Shown in pieces: positions 19,492 through 30,675 of a stretch of 64,000 bases of DNA. The translations under genes were made by a program, and so were the position numbers. The DNA comes from Ascochyta rabiei (lineage: Eukaryota; Ascomycota; Dothideomycetes; Pleosporales; Didymellaceae). Under the pieces are notes generated by a model, which saw nothing but the letters and a program-made list of their open reading frames with translations, ran no database searches and was not told where the DNA came from. The stretch covers positions 248,001-312,000 of the forward strand of contig NC_082417.1 of NCBI RefSeq assembly GCF_004011695.2, in the 5' to 3' direction. Position 1 is the first letter of the stretch. Every line of letters begins with the position of its first letter.

Positions 19492-21279
19492 CTAGTACCA
19501 ATCGCCTCCAATCTCGTTCGCCTTGACCTTCTTAGGGTTCATCGTCACGATCCTCTGTCCGGGTATTGTGTCCGTGAAAGCACTCTCGAACACACCGCTG
19601 ATAGCTCTTCTGCCTATCTCCTCGAAGCTGTTGTATTCTTCGAATTCGCCAGTAACAGCTGCCCACTCTCTATCAACAGGGCTTCGCCCAGGTCCGAGGT
19701 CGCTCCACCTGGTAACTACAAGAGCTTGCTTGAAGCGCTCCGCCCCGTTGCTCTTTACGGTCTTGTCTTCCACCATCTTAAGTTCGAATAGATACTCTGT
19801 AGGACACTCTGGGCAACGGCGCATCGGCCTGCACTTCTGACAGGTGGGCACGTTACCGACAGCTTTCTTCGGGGCAAGGCGGTCTCTGATTCCGTTTAAT
19901 ACGTTCACTTCCTCCACAGGAATGTGATCGAGGGCGCATTTTGGTACCGAAGTCAGCACGCCGTTTTTCCAATGGCTGCACACGCTGAAGTATGGTATGT
20001 AGTCGTCTCTGCTGAACAGCAGCATGCGCTTTGCTGCCGTCGTCATGCCGCCTTCGACATATGCTTGTGATTTGACACGCATCAGAACGTGGCCTCTGTC
20101 AGTGACGTGATACATACTCTCATGCGACCAAGGAGAGTACGGATCCTTCCATCTTCGTGCTAGTGACTGAAGCGGAATACCATAGTCGGGCCCAAACGCC
20201 CAATGTCGTCGTGCTAACTGTATAAAGGCAAATGGCAACGTGCGTCCTTCGGTAATGCGAATCCTTGGAGGCGGAAGAAGATTGTTCGTAAAGTTGGGAC
20301 ATTCGAACAGCGGGTTGAGGACGTTGTGAGGTTTAAGTGTCTCGAATCCTGGCTGAATCCGTAGATGCCACTGTGCACATGGAAAGCAGAAAAGATGACG
20401 AGGAAGCTTGTGGTCCATCGCAAGCAGGAAGTCGAGGCGATCGGGGCGATTGATCGGGTCCAGCAGCAACTTGTATGGTTGACGGCCAAGCCGAGCAAAC
20501 ATAGTGCGGCAAGTTGACGATAAATGCGCTACATCTAGGGCTGACAGATACACCGCTACATGCAGCCAGATTTCAGGCGATACACCACCAAGCATCGCTG
20601 TTCCGTCTGGTTTCGTAGGATCGTAAAAGACTTCTTCCACGCGATGTTTCACTTCATCGATCGAGTCACGGGCTTCGCTATATGTGAAGGCGTGCATCAT
20701 GTCTGTCAGATCTTTGCGCTCGCCGGTGTCCTTGTCGAGAATGTCATCTTGGCGGACTGGCGCCCGGTGAGCCTTACTCAGTTTTGAGGGCTGAGGTTTT
20801 GATGCGAGTTGTTGAACTCTTCTGTTCTCCGGACGTTCGTGGTAGATTTGTGGTAACGACCCTGTCCTCGCAGAGCTGGCGGTAGTCGTCTGATATAAAG
20901 GAGCAGCATATTGTTGTAATCCTTCTGAGTTACGGCGATATTCGGCATCTAATTGGAATTGAATTGGAACAGCGCTCGGTCCAGATCCGGCTGCTGCGTA
21001 CGGGTCGTCTCGAAAGGTGTATGACGCAAGACCTGTGGCATCCTCGTATGTTGGCAGGGTCGCGTGTTCTCTGGCTCGTTCACCGTTGTGCTGACTTGAG
21101 AAGCTGCCGGAATCCTGCCGCCGGCGATCCGCTGCAATGTCGCGTCCAATATTAGTAGACACATCCATCCGGGAGCTTTTTTTTGAAAGCTTTTTGCGTG
21201 CTCCTGGCTCATTCGGGGTACTTGGTCGCATTCCAAACATGGCACGAAGACCGCTCCTTTTTGGGGTGGCGTCGGCCAT
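19492..21279 (-). CDS. F-box-like protein, Pezizomycotina type
   Basis: A single-exon gene of 595 aa. The first 190 residues are hydrophilic and low-complexity, with Ser, Arg and Pro runs. An F-box-like segment at about 228-270 (SPEIWLHVAVYLSALDVAHLSSTCRTMF) should bind Skp1. The following 250 residues contain Trp/Phe-rich patches (HWAFGPDYG, WSHESMYHV), probably the substrate-recognition part. A CxxC-rich cluster (CQKCRPMRRCPEC) near 465-480 could bind zinc. The role would be substrate adaptor of an SCF ubiquitin ligase, inferred from the F-box alone. The ATG at 21279 is the first in frame. Confidence 0.75.
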   Translation of the reverse strand: MADATPKRSGLRAMFGMRPSTPNEPGARKKLSKKSSRMDVSTNIGRDIAADRRRQDSGSFSSQHNGERAREHATLPTYEDATGLASYTFRDDPYAAAGSGPSAVPIQFQLDAEYRRNSEGLQQYAAPLYQTTTASSARTGSLPQIYHERPENRRVQQLASKPQPSKLSKAHRAPVRQDDILDKDTGERKDLTDMMHAFTYSEARDSIDEVKHRVEEVFYDPTKPDGTAMLGGVSPEIWLHVAVYLSALDVAHLSSTCRTMFARLGRQPYKLLLDPINRPDRLDFLLAMDHKLPRHLFCFPCAQWHLRIQPGFETLKPHNVLNPLFECPNFTNNLLPPPRIRITEGRTLPFAFIQLARRHWAFGPDYGIPLQSLARRWKDPYSPWSHESMYHVTDRGHVLMRVKSQAYVEGGMTTAAKRMLLFSRDDYIPYFSVCSHWKNGVLTSVPKCALDHIPVEEVNVLNGIRDRLAPKKAVGNVPTCQKCRPMRRCPECPTEYLFELKMVEDKTVKSNGAERFKQALVVTRWSDLGPGRSPVDREWAAVTGEFEEYNSFEEIGRRAISGVFESAFTDTIPGQRIVTMNPKKVKANEIGGDWY

Positions 21280-22939
21280 GGTGACTTAGATGTTTGCCAC
21301 ACGAGACTGCTGCAATGCTGGGTACGATGTGATGAGAATCGATCGACCGCTATGCTGGGAGTCCAGCTCTTGGTGATAGCGACACAATGTTGTTGATGTT
21401 GGAGTAGGATGCACGTGGAGGGAAGACAAAATCGCTCAACTTAGAACGATGATCGTCATCGTGGTGTCAGTGCGGCTGCGGGATGGTCGGCAAGTATTCC
21501 CTGTTCCGCGATCATCCGTGAGCTACATGATTTCACAACAAAAGAATTGGGTGAATGCCATCATTGTGCAGCAGCGTACAGTAGGATAACAAACGATGTA
21601 GGGCTCGAGAGCGTGTGTGCCAAGACCGCTAAACCTCATTGACTGAGCTTATCCACCCAACCCCAATGATCAACTCCCCCACAGGCATTGTCAAGATCAT
21701 CGCAAACATACGCCTAGTATAGGCAATTTATTATGCTGATACCGTCATCTTTACTCCGGTAGCGGTACCTGCATACTGTTATCCGATCCCGGACAATAAT
21801 TGAGATGGCGAGTCCTTAATCCGCTACATAGCACACCCAGACTATTTCTTCTGGACATGGTTCTGAGGTCGTAGTAGGTTACTTCACTCTAGTACTTTCT
21901 TATGTTCTTGTACTACATTCGCTCTTTTACCTATTTCCCTACGGCATCTTCGTTGCGACGAACATCTCCACCCTGCCGGAATTTATCGCCGTCTTTGCCT
22001 TCTTGACAAGGTCCGTAGGTTTCGTCTTATCCCTGATTAAGCGCTATACTTGTAATTTGGGCTCTGCGTCACCTACAGTACTGTAAAACCTGCGACTTGC
22101 CTGTGTGCACCTCTATGCAAAAGCGTCTTGATGTCGACCAGCCGAGAGACACAAGAGAAAGCAACAGCATGATTAAGAGCAACATCGAATTCAAATCATC
22201 GTGTTGTGACAATGGTAGCAATTCTCCGGGTTGTAGCTCAGCGACCTTTAGCCATCCTCATATTCATTCTGTAGTCACCGCAGTAGCCTTTGCATGTCCA
22301 GCATGGACTGCTACTTTGATTAAAGGCGGACTTGAGCTAGTTATGCTGCGATCTAACGTCGTCCACTTTCATGTAGATATCAAAACACTTGGTTGATTGC
22401 CAGTTTGATTGTCCTGGAAACCTTTGAAGCATACAAGGCGACTTGTGTCTTGACATCCGACTTGTATAAACTATTTCTTACACGAAGCCAACACTTTCCT
22501 GCCTTTCGATCCGAACACCTTACTCGCCTGCACTTCACCCGATCCACAAGACAGCTCTGAAATGAGGGAGTGTTAACGCACTCTTGGTTGCGTTCGTAAC
22601 AGTGAATACAGAGTATCCTCCGGCCGGAATGTAGATGTGTGTGGGGATGCATGGAGTCGCTCCTGCAACACTGCTAATACACTGAACATGCAGTACGCAA
22701 GATTTCAACCTATTTTGTGCTGTCTAATCGCCACTTTTGACCACGAAAGCGATGGTCGAACGGAGCTGGAGTGGGAGAAGGCTTTAAAGTGATCAGCGTC
22801 GGACAAACATCATGAATGGGCATATGTACTCATTAACAATATATCCTGTGCCCTGCTCATCGAGCGGAGTCTTGTAATGGTCCGCACGCTTGGTCATGGT
22901 CTCGAGGTCGTTCTCCTGCATGTGCAACCTCCCCATCTG
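21280..22939. other. 1.66-kb gene-poor region
   Basis: No frame here shows a convincing protein. Small ORFs at 22097-22396 (+) and 22380-22652 (-) overlap tail to tail and have random-looking composition. The part next to 21279 is the promoter of the F-box gene. Possible non-coding transcripts cannot be judged from sequence. Confidence 0.4.
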
Positions 22940-23296
22940 CTACTTGCTTTTCCCGTTGTGCTCTTCGACGGCTTTCCGAAGTCGACCGTTGTTGACCGCC
23001 TGCCGCCACCAATTATGCTCGAGAGTATTTAAGTAGGCTTCAGGATCTGTAGCGTTTCCCTGGTTCTCTGGTGGTATTAAAGCCATTAGATTGATGATTT
23101 GTGCGTCGATCGGAGCATCGTCGCCAGCAAACGAGACCTGTGCCATATCTTCGATACCATCTTGCAGGGCTTCTGAGAATTCACTGGAATGACGGCGATA
23201 CTTTGCGAAGAAGAGAGATATGTACAATGCCAGAACGGCGGCATAAGTAAAACTACGTCTGCGGTACGCAGTGAAGTGCTCCACGGCCCGTTCCAT
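22940..23296 (-). CDS. Small hypothetical protein, possible single-pass membrane
   Basis: 118 aa from the ATG at 23296. A hydrophobic segment at about residues 17-34 (FTYAAVLALYISLFF) could be a transmembrane anchor, followed by an acidic, soluble part containing APIDAQIINLMALIPPE. A second minus-strand frame, open from 23427 to 23086, overlaps its 5' end and looks equally protein-like in its first 40 residues (LSTLWQYANALASTWLLQLLI), so the true gene may begin there and be joined by an intron or a frameshift. No family is recognised. Confidence 0.4.
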   Translation of the reverse strand: MERAVEHFTAYRRRSFTYAAVLALYISLFFAKYRRHSSEFSEALQDGIEDMAQVSFAGDDAPIDAQIINLMALIPPENQGNATDPEAYLNTLEHNWWRQAVNNGRLRKAVEEHNGKSK

Positions 23297-23954
23297 CGGT
23301 CTCCATCTTGACCTGCTTTCACTTCAAGGCGCCAAGCGTCCTTGATCGCATCGATCAGAAGCTGGAGCAACCACGTGCTCGCTAAGGCGTTAGCGTATTG
23401 CCACAGTGTTGATAAGTTTTCTCCCACCTCCTTCTCTTTCTCTTCCTTTCCACGAATAGAGGCACGAGCTCAATGTCGGCGCTCGGACGACATAGGACCC
23501 AACACAACCTTCCATTACACTCCGTATCAAGTATCGCTCTCCCGTTCCGTTTCAAGATGGTATCGAACAGACATTAGCCCTGGTTGTATCTTGATCAGCA
23601 TACTCTCGAGTATACCTTGCAGGGAGACTAACGCTTGAATGAGGATAGAGCAGACTGCGACTGGACCTGCGACCATCTGGCACATAGACAGTCCCGACGT
23701 GTTCACCTAGACTAAACGGATTGATCGTAGCACTCGAACCTGTAAGAGTCCTTCCTATCACGTTACAGCTTCGTGCTGTCCGTGAGGCGCTTTGTGTCGG
23801 GAGGTCGACTACGTCGACCCTATTCACATGCGATCCAGTATAAAACACGTTGAGTTCGCTGGACTCAGCACCTTTTTTGGTCAACTCTCTGACACTATGC
23901 CGGAGCTTGAAGAAGAGACATGTCGCATTCCATTGTAGTGACCGTATTCAATCC
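23297..23954. other. Intergenic region upstream of small ORF / 3' of carboxypeptidase
   Basis: No supported gene. The part nearest 23300-23430 may belong to an extended version of the small hypothetical protein. Confidence 0.35.
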
Positions 23955-25863
23955 TTACTTAGTATCTGTACCATTTCCTCCAATCTTTCCTACCAGCAGA
24001 AAGTTCTTAACGATAGCATTCCCACTCAACAACACTGCCGCTTCAGCTTTACTACATGTCTCAAACACGTCCCAGAGATAACACTGCGCAGGTGCCTCGT
24101 CTACATGCAGTACCGATTCAGTCCATGCCGAGCTCAATCCACAGCTGGAGTAATCGACAGCAGATACCTCACCAGTAGCCACGTCCTTGTTGAACATCAC
24201 TCGGTTGAAGATCTGGTAGGAAGTCTCGGGCTGATAGTAGGGCGTTTCATGGCCAGCCTGGAAGACCCGCGCGAAGGAGAGGTTGCCATGTTGCCGCACA
24301 AGACCACCAACGTATGAGGAGTTTGTCTCGATATCTGCATACCCCGCCTTCTTGAAGTCAGCTGACCCCAGTGCGAGACTAATGGCCTCGCCGCCCAGCC
24401 AGTTGCATTGATAGTCCCGGTCACCGTAGACGAGCGAGACTTTGACGCCTCTATCGAGAAGTTCTGCGAGCTTCTTGAGCCCGTAGCCTAGGATGAAATC
24501 GCCGGTCGCGTTGAAGCTAACCGCGACAGGAAGCGATTGGCCCGTCCAGTTCAGAGGGACGCCGAGGGCCTGCTGGGTCTCTGCATCGTTCAGGTAGCCG
24601 GCGGCCCATTTTGGGGGGAAGGACTCAGGAAGGTTGGGTGCAACGATGTCGAATTTGTTTCGCTAAGAGGCTGTTAATGGAATTCTGATGTGATGGATAT
24701 TGGTATGGCTTACTCCTGACGCGTCAAAATCATCATGTAGCTTAGAGAAGCAGTATAAGAAGGCACCCAAACAGGCCTTGTTGACGTCCGGCTGGTTGCC
24801 CAAGCCGCCAGGGTCCTTTGCATCTGCCAGGGTTCTGCAGACTGCGGTCAGATTCTTGCATTGAGGTGAGGCTGCAAGCGCCGAGTCGTATTGTGTCTGG
24901 TTGATGAACTGTAGGCCGTATGTATTGTTGTAGGCAAACTCAGGGTAGTAGTCGATCTGCGTGTCGATATCTATGCATGCGTTCACGAGGCCAACCGTAT
25001 CCACATGGAGCTCTATAGCAGACCCGTTGATGCTCCCATCAGCAGCAACAAGGTCATTCTGCTGCTCAAAGTAGTCTGCATAGATAGGGCTGTAGTGCCC
25101 GGCGTACGACTCACCCCATATGCTGAAGCGGTTGTCCTTTGACTTGTATCCGGGAAATTCTTGCATCCACGTCTGCATGAAGTCATAGATGAACGGGGCG
25201 GCTGCTGTTGTCGTGTTTGGAGTGCTGAGGAAGTCTCGCGATGGGAAAGTGCCGGTCAGGAAAGTGAGATTCGTCTCTGGTACACCTGTCTGAGAGAAGT
25301 TCGATGGTTTGTACGCGAAAGGAGATGCAACTACATCCAAGGTTCCATTTACCAGCCGGTCGTAGGAGTAACCAACCTGGACTGGCTGGTCGATATAGAT
25401 CATGTTCACCTTGTCGTTCCATGACCATGGATCGAGCTTTGTGGTCTTGGAGTCTTCAAGAACGACGCAAGGCCCGTTCTCACTGACAGCAGCCTGGGTA
25501 GACGGCACGCCAGGACCGCCCTGGAGCCAGATAGAGAGCGGGGCGTTCTCCGCGTCGTGTCGAGCTTGGAAAAACCAATAATAGATATGGCTCTCGTAAC
25601 TGCGATTCCTCAACAGATCGACCGGGAGGTGCACAAAGCCACTATAGCCCTTGATGCCCTCCGTAGTCTCACAAATGCTGGTCTGGAATCGTCAATTTAA
25701 AGTATTGATTTACTCCAGAGCGACATACCTCTTTGTATGATATTGAAACACCAGGAAATTTTGTTGATTGTACAACGGTGACGTTCTCTGGTTTCAAAGG
25801 AAAGGCCGCTGAGGCGGCAACTGCGAAGGAGCTCAAGGCTACTAAGGATCGCAATATGAACAT
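23955..25863 (-). CDS. Secreted serine carboxypeptidase, family S10
   Basis: Three exons, 25863-25729, 25682-24714 and 24662-23955 (introns 46 and 51 nt), give 603 aa. Residues 1-19 are a signal peptide (ending AASA). The catalytic triad reads Ser237 in GESYAGHY, Asp451 in GDRDYQCNW and His506 in AGHETPY. Family landmarks ICETT near 48 and WLQGGPG near 98 are present, but the segment after GGPG reads VPS rather than the usual Ser/Cys-Ser-Ser. Numerous NxS/T sites point to a glycosylated secreted or vacuolar enzyme that removes C-terminal residues from peptides. The C-terminal 60 residues after His506 are longer than in yeast CPY. Each splice junction restores conserved sequence. Confidence 0.93.
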
Positions 25864-26659
25864 GCTTGCGGGTGCCGTTGGATTTGCTATCAGCAGGTTG
25901 CTGTAAAGTTGGCTGTGCGAGTCACAACAATCTTCATCAAGAGGCTGGATGTCAAACAACACCTTCCGCGATCGTCTTTAAGCATCTCGTGCGCAAGGCA
26001 TGTCGTTGCTTGGGCGCAGGAGCGCGGCTGGACAAGCGCTGCGGCAGGCGTTTGCGAACGGTCGCATAAGGCCTCCGAGACATGTCACTGGCCTGGTTCC
26101 TGATCTGATGCCGGATGAACAAGCAAGCTTCAATGAGAGGCGTGAGAGAGCGGTAGACTAATTGGAGGCGTGGAAGCGTGCAGCAGACTGACCGGCCGTG
26201 CGCAGCAACACCGACCGTGCCGCAGCCCTTTGCGTCCGGATCCACTCATCGACATTTTATCATCAGGGTGATTCGATGCAGAGACGATTCACACGGGAAA
26301 TTGTCATCACATTGTCGAAACCGGCTCGCCAGTGAGGCGTGAGATCTTTCACACTTGTCGATCTTGAGGCTGTGGCTGGGGTTCCCCGCTTCTGCGCCTT
26401 GTTTCTCACCAACCCAACGGCAATCACCGTTCGTGCAACTTTTGCTGAGCAGGCTGACCGGTCGGTCTTGACTACGTCGATCGACAGCCAGGCATAGTAC
26501 CGACCGGTTCTGTTGCCTTGGCTGTGCGATCTACGTGCGACAATGTTTCCTGGGTCAGCGTGGATGCAGTGAGTGCGAGATCATGCCAGTGACGTGTATC
26601 GATATACTGAGATCTCTTTCGAACATCTGTTCGAGATTTGGACCCCAACGAGAAGAAAA
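25864..26659. other. Divergent intergenic region, carboxypeptidase / P-loop kinase
   Basis: About 800 bp between two start codons on opposite strands. No supported gene or repeat; it must hold both promoters. Confidence 0.4.
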
Positions 26660-27268
26660 ATGGAGGTGTGTCTGCCTGCAAGGCTCCAGCCATTACTCCA
26701 ACGCACTCAGTCAGATTCACGTCCGGTAGTAGTCATGACATGTGGTATTGCAGGTAGGTACCTGACAGCCTCGACTCAACGACTGTAACAAAAGGATACA
26801 GGAGCTGGCAAAACAACACTTGCGAACAGCATCGTTAAACAGCATCCGCAATTCACCAACATCTCCATTGATTACATCATCTTCTCAGCTCACGGCATAT
26901 ATGGTATCGACTACCCAGCGTCCGAATCCTTGTATGATCGGTATCAAGATGAAGCCGATACCATCTACCTCCAGACCTTCTACAAGCTGCTGGCTGAAAA
27001 CAAAGACATCGTCCTCGAGCGGTCGTTCTATTCGAAACAGGATAGAGAAGATTTTCGGCTCATCGCAAAACAGCATGGTGCGAGGGTTGTACTGGTATTC
27101 CTGCGAGCCAAAGACAAGGAAGTGCTGTGGAACAGAATCGGTACGAGAAGGCTGAATGAGAAAACAGCTGACTCGGCGTTCGACATCAGCAGGGAGACTT
27201 TCGAGATGTACTGGGATGGCTTTGAGGATCCGGAAGGCGAGGGGGAAATCATCATCGAAGTGACTTGA
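26660..27268 (+). CDS. P-loop kinase (AAA_33 type)
   Basis: Two exons, 26660-26753 and 26802-27268 (48-nt intron), give 186 aa. The intron splits the Walker A loop, which reads GIAGAGKTT after splicing. Downstream are SIDYIIF, where the acidic residue likely contacts magnesium or substrate, a strand ending DIVLERSFY, and a lid-like RIGTRR region. This is the architecture of small nucleotide- or polynucleotide-kinase-like ATPases common in fungi. The phosphate acceptor is unknown. The start could be the ATG at 26660 or the later ATG just before the Walker A (MTCGIAG); the short N-terminus before the first beta strand makes either possible. Cytosolic location is assumed. Confidence 0.75.
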
Positions 27269-27803
27269 TGGACAAGCTTCGTTTCAGCAGGGCTTAGAAG
27301 CGATGAGAATCACACGTAGTTGATCGCTCAGTTCCCACAATAGTTATGGTGTAGATCAGCCGCCGCATCGTCCGCTAGAGCACACAAGGGACATGGGTTG
27401 CCTGCTCAGGTGATTCGCAGACAAGCAGCTGCTCTTCTACAGACGGTGTCTCTTGATACCGATGTGCTTATACCGAGGCGTCTGCGCTCGCCGTCACATC
27501 AGCTGGCGATTGTCGTACATCGCAGACAGCTTTGCACTCACCTCGTAACGCTGCGACACTGGATGTCTCCTGGATATACTCTCCATCCACCTAAATCTCA
27601 ACACGATGTACAAGCCGCAGTCGATACATCTTAGGGCCTTCTCAGGTATCGCACGCTCGTGCTTCGATAATGCAGTATAATTTTGGTACCACCAAGTACT
27701 AGATCCGGCAATGCAACACCATGCCCAAGCCGGCCCTGCTCAGCGGCAACAGTAATGTCAACAACCACGCCCCATGCTTTGAAACTCGTCGACCAGGAAG
27801 GAA
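27269..27803. other. Convergent intergenic region
   Basis: 535 bp between the 3' ends of the P-loop kinase and the alcohol dehydrogenase. No gene or repeat was seen. Confidence 0.4.
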
Positions 27804-28862
27804 TCACGGCACACGTACCACCTTCCGCCCAGTCACCTCATACCGCATCAACTCCTCTATGATCTTCGGCGAATCCGCAAAGTCGTACATCTCAATCTTA
27901 GGTGTGATCTTGCCCTGCAACGCAAACTGGAGCAGCTCCTCCATCTGCTCCGCGGTACCAGTGGAAGAACCCTTGATGATCAACCCCCTGTTGGCGATGT
28001 GAATGGGCGACATGGGGAACATGTACGTATCAGGCGGCAGACCCACACACACGAAGACGCCGCTGTTCCTGACCAGCGCGGGAGCCTGATCGTACGCGCG
28101 CTCGCTTCCCGCAACGCAGATGACGCCGTGTGCGCCCTCGCCGTCCGTCAGGTCCTGCACGGCTTGCACGACGTCCTGCTTCGCGTAGTCGACAAACCCG
28201 ACGGCTCCCATTTCTTTGCACAGCCTCTCCTTGTCCGCGCCGCTGTCGATGCCGATGACCTTGTAGCCCTTCAGACTCGCGATTTGCACGCCGATATGCC
28301 CCAGTCCGCCTCCAGCACCCACAATGGCAACGTAGTCGCCCGGCACGACGTCGGGCGCGAGTTTGGACACGGCGCCCGCTAGACTCAGACCAGCGCATAG
28401 CAGCGGAGCAGCGATTTCGCTCTTGACACCGTCCGGGATGGGTGTGACAAAGTCTGCATGCGCGACCGTGTACTGCTGCAGCGTACCCCACACCTGGCGA
28501 CCAGAGTTGACCTGCTTGGCACAGTGGTTGATCTTGCCGGCTCTGCAGCTCGTGCACTCTTTGCACGCGCTCCAGAGCCACTTCACGCCTACTCTCCTGC
28601 CCAGCAGATCTTGGGAGACTCCGGGGCCTAGCTTCACGACTTTCCCTACTCCTTCGTGGCCGGGTACTTGTTCGTACTTTCCCTTGACTCGGAGCGCGTG
28701 GCAATCAGAGTGGCAAATGCCGGAGCATTCGATCTTGACGAGGACCTCGTTCGCGCCAGGCTGCTTGACTTGCACATCGTTGCGGATTTGGAGGACGCAG
28801 TCTGGGCCGGGCTCGCCGATCCAGGCTGCCGTTTGGGTCGTTGGTATGGAGTCGGTAGACAT
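27804..28862 (-). CDS. Zinc-dependent alcohol dehydrogenase
   Basis: A single-exon gene of 352 aa, the usual length for tetrameric yeast-type ADH. Catalytic zinc ligands are Cys50 (GICHSD) and His69-Glu70 (PGHEGVG); the structural zinc site is Cys100, 103, 106 and 114. The NAD-binding Rossmann motif reads GAGGGLGHIG. The ATG at 28862 gives a short N-terminus typical of ADH1-like enzymes; the frame stays open upstream to 29006, and a longer form with a mitochondrial presequence cannot be ruled out since that extension is Arg/Ser-rich. Reaction: reversible oxidation of primary alcohols to aldehydes with NAD(P). Confidence 0.93.
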   Translation of the reverse strand: MSTDSIPTTQTAAWIGEPGPDCVLQIRNDVQVKQPGANEVLVKIECSGICHSDCHALRVKGKYEQVPGHEGVGKVVKLGPGVSQDLLGRRVGVKWLWSACKECTSCRAGKINHCAKQVNSGRQVWGTLQQYTVAHADFVTPIPDGVKSEIAAPLLCAGLSLAGAVSKLAPDVVPGDYVAIVGAGGGLGHIGVQIASLKGYKVIGIDSGADKERLCKEMGAVGFVDYAKQDVVQAVQDLTDGEGAHGVICVAGSERAYDQAPALVRNSGVFVCVGLPPDTYMFPMSPIHIANRGLIIKGSSTGTAEQMEELLQFALQGKITPKIEMYDFADSPKIIEELMRYEVTGRKVVRVP

Positions 28863-29452
28863 GTTATGTTGCGTTGTTGACAGTGGATGCAGGTGGTATA
28901 TAGAATTCGGCCCTATTCGAGCTACGGTGCGCGATGATGGTCGATGATGAAATGGAGTTGAAGTAGGAGATTTGCAAAACCTGAGGAGAAGCTGACAGCT
29001 GATCAATTGAGACTTCCAATCTGCGGATAGAGGAGCAAAGGAAAGAAGAACTCAAATGAAGTGCATTACACCAGAAAGCGCCCCAAAGCTACCCCGCTGC
29101 CCCACGCTCGGAGGAGGCCGACGTTTCTGCCAATGGGAGATCCCTCAGCTCCGCAACACGCGCGCCGACGTTCGCTTCCGGCTTATCTAACCACCTTCCT
29201 TAACTTCACATGGTGGAGACATGGGACGATTTTGCAGCGCATCGAACTTCACTTTGACTCCGGTGTCGCTGGCGGTAACCGTGCTTGTGCTGAATCTTCC
29301 CATTTACATTACAATCCTCTCATACTGCCAGCCAGAGTGGCGAAGAGGCCACCGCTCCGTCAAGACATTCTTTCGAGGTTGTTGTCGACTGTGTGTGACT
29401 TATTTGAAAGGGGTGTCTGTGTGCTCGGGTTGTTGCAGTACACGGCCGTAAA
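28863..29452. other. Intergenic region upstream of ADH
   Basis: A TATATA-like stretch lies on the minus strand about 35 bp upstream of the ADH start. The remainder is 3' flank of the next minus-strand gene. No additional gene is supported. Confidence 0.35.
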
Positions 29453-30132
29453 TCACTGCTTCTGGATGGTATACTTCCAATAGATCGTCGTTGAAGCGTG
29501 TGTCTTGATACAGTACGGATCCCAGTAATCCTCCAAGGGAGCCGCAGTTTCAGTACCTCCCGGCACAATGACTTTTCCCATTCGTGACGCCTCTGCTGCG
29601 AAAGCAACCACGAAACAATTATCGCAACGTCCGAGCGCTCGACAACAACAAAAATCGCTATAAGAGGTGCAACTGGATCTCGTGGTTCAATCAAGATGCC
29701 CAAGTCGATGCCGCAACGGTCTAAGAAGTACGCTTTGTGAGAAGCGTTGAAGTGAAACAACATCTGTCCCAACCCATGCACACGAGCCCGAGCTGGTGTA
29801 TTGAGCGGGAAGACATAGTCGACACAGAGCAAGCTCGTCTTGCCGCCGGTGAAGCACCACGTCGAATGGCGGTGCAGCGGCTCAAGCCCCTCGTGAGGCA
29901 GCTGCGTGCTGGTGAGGAGCCACTTCGCCTTACCGACAGGCTCAGATTCAGATGGGTCGCCGTATCGCACTGTACATTGCGTGCACATGTAACGCTGGCG
30001 GATCTTTCCGGTGTCGAGCCAGATTTGGTGATATATCGTGTCGCGGATCTCTCGGGGCAGACCAGAGAGTGTGGGCCTGGCCGGATGTCTAGGCTCATTG
30101 CCGTTGTTCAGCTTCACTGGATACGTCTCCAT
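29453..30132 (-). pseudogene. Hypothetical F-box/2EXR-like protein with apparent frameshift
   Basis: From the ATG at 30132 a frame runs with a motif LSGLPREIRDTIYHQIW at about residues 24-40, the N-terminal hallmark of a large fungal family with F-box-like or 2EXR domains. The frame reads naturally to about 29622 (VVERSDVA) and then becomes Arg/Ser/His-rich, ending at 29320. In a neighbouring frame, natural-looking sequence (CFVVAFAAEASRM, then LEDYWDPYC) continues from about 29621 to a stop at 29453-29455. A single missing base near 29620 would explain this, either a real mutation or a sequencing error. No plausible intron joins the two frames. If the frame is taken as it stands, the protein has 270 aa. 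Confidence 0.55.
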
Positions 30133-30675
30133 GTCCACCGCACAGATTAGCTGCGCTCTGTCTGTGCGTGAGTCAATGTTCACAAATCTTTCCTCCAATA
30201 CTGTCAGTGTCACAGGGCATGACGAAGTTGGCGTCGCTCGCTCAATCCATGGTGACAGTGAAGGAAGGACTGTAGGAGGAAGGTACAGCATTAGCGTCAC
30301 CCACGCCAAGACATGGTTATGAAGGTGAAGGCGAGAAGTTGCTGATTTACGACAGAAACACGTGCACGAGACCAGGATAGACACATGAAAGAACTGGTCC
30401 AAAAGATATTTATTAGAAGAACTGCCATTAACACTACCTTACTTCGGTTTTTGAGATACCACTCGTCTATACACGCGTTCTCCCACACGATCTAAACGCC
30501 TATTCCAAGCACCGAGGTGCGACGTGCCGATACGCTACGGAAACGATCGAATATGTACAAAGAAAATCGCTACGAGACGCGTTCCGAACGCCGGAAATTG
30601 CTGACAAACGAAATCTTTCTCCTCAATACACCTCATCTCGAATGCACATGGCTCAAATAAGAGGGTGAAAAGGTC
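30133..30675. other. Intergenic region upstream of 2EXR-like gene / 3' of FMP27
   Basis: No supported gene. An open minus-strand frame extends up to 30402 but has no recognisable content. Confidence 0.35.

Noticed and set aside
19200..19511. 103-codon minus-strand ORF
   Set aside because: Overlaps the 3' end of the F-box gene in another frame and has random composition; probably 3' flank.
22200..22260. A GTAGCTCAGC-like string resembling a tRNA D-arm
   Set aside because: No matching T-arm, anticodon stem or acceptor stem could be formed around it.
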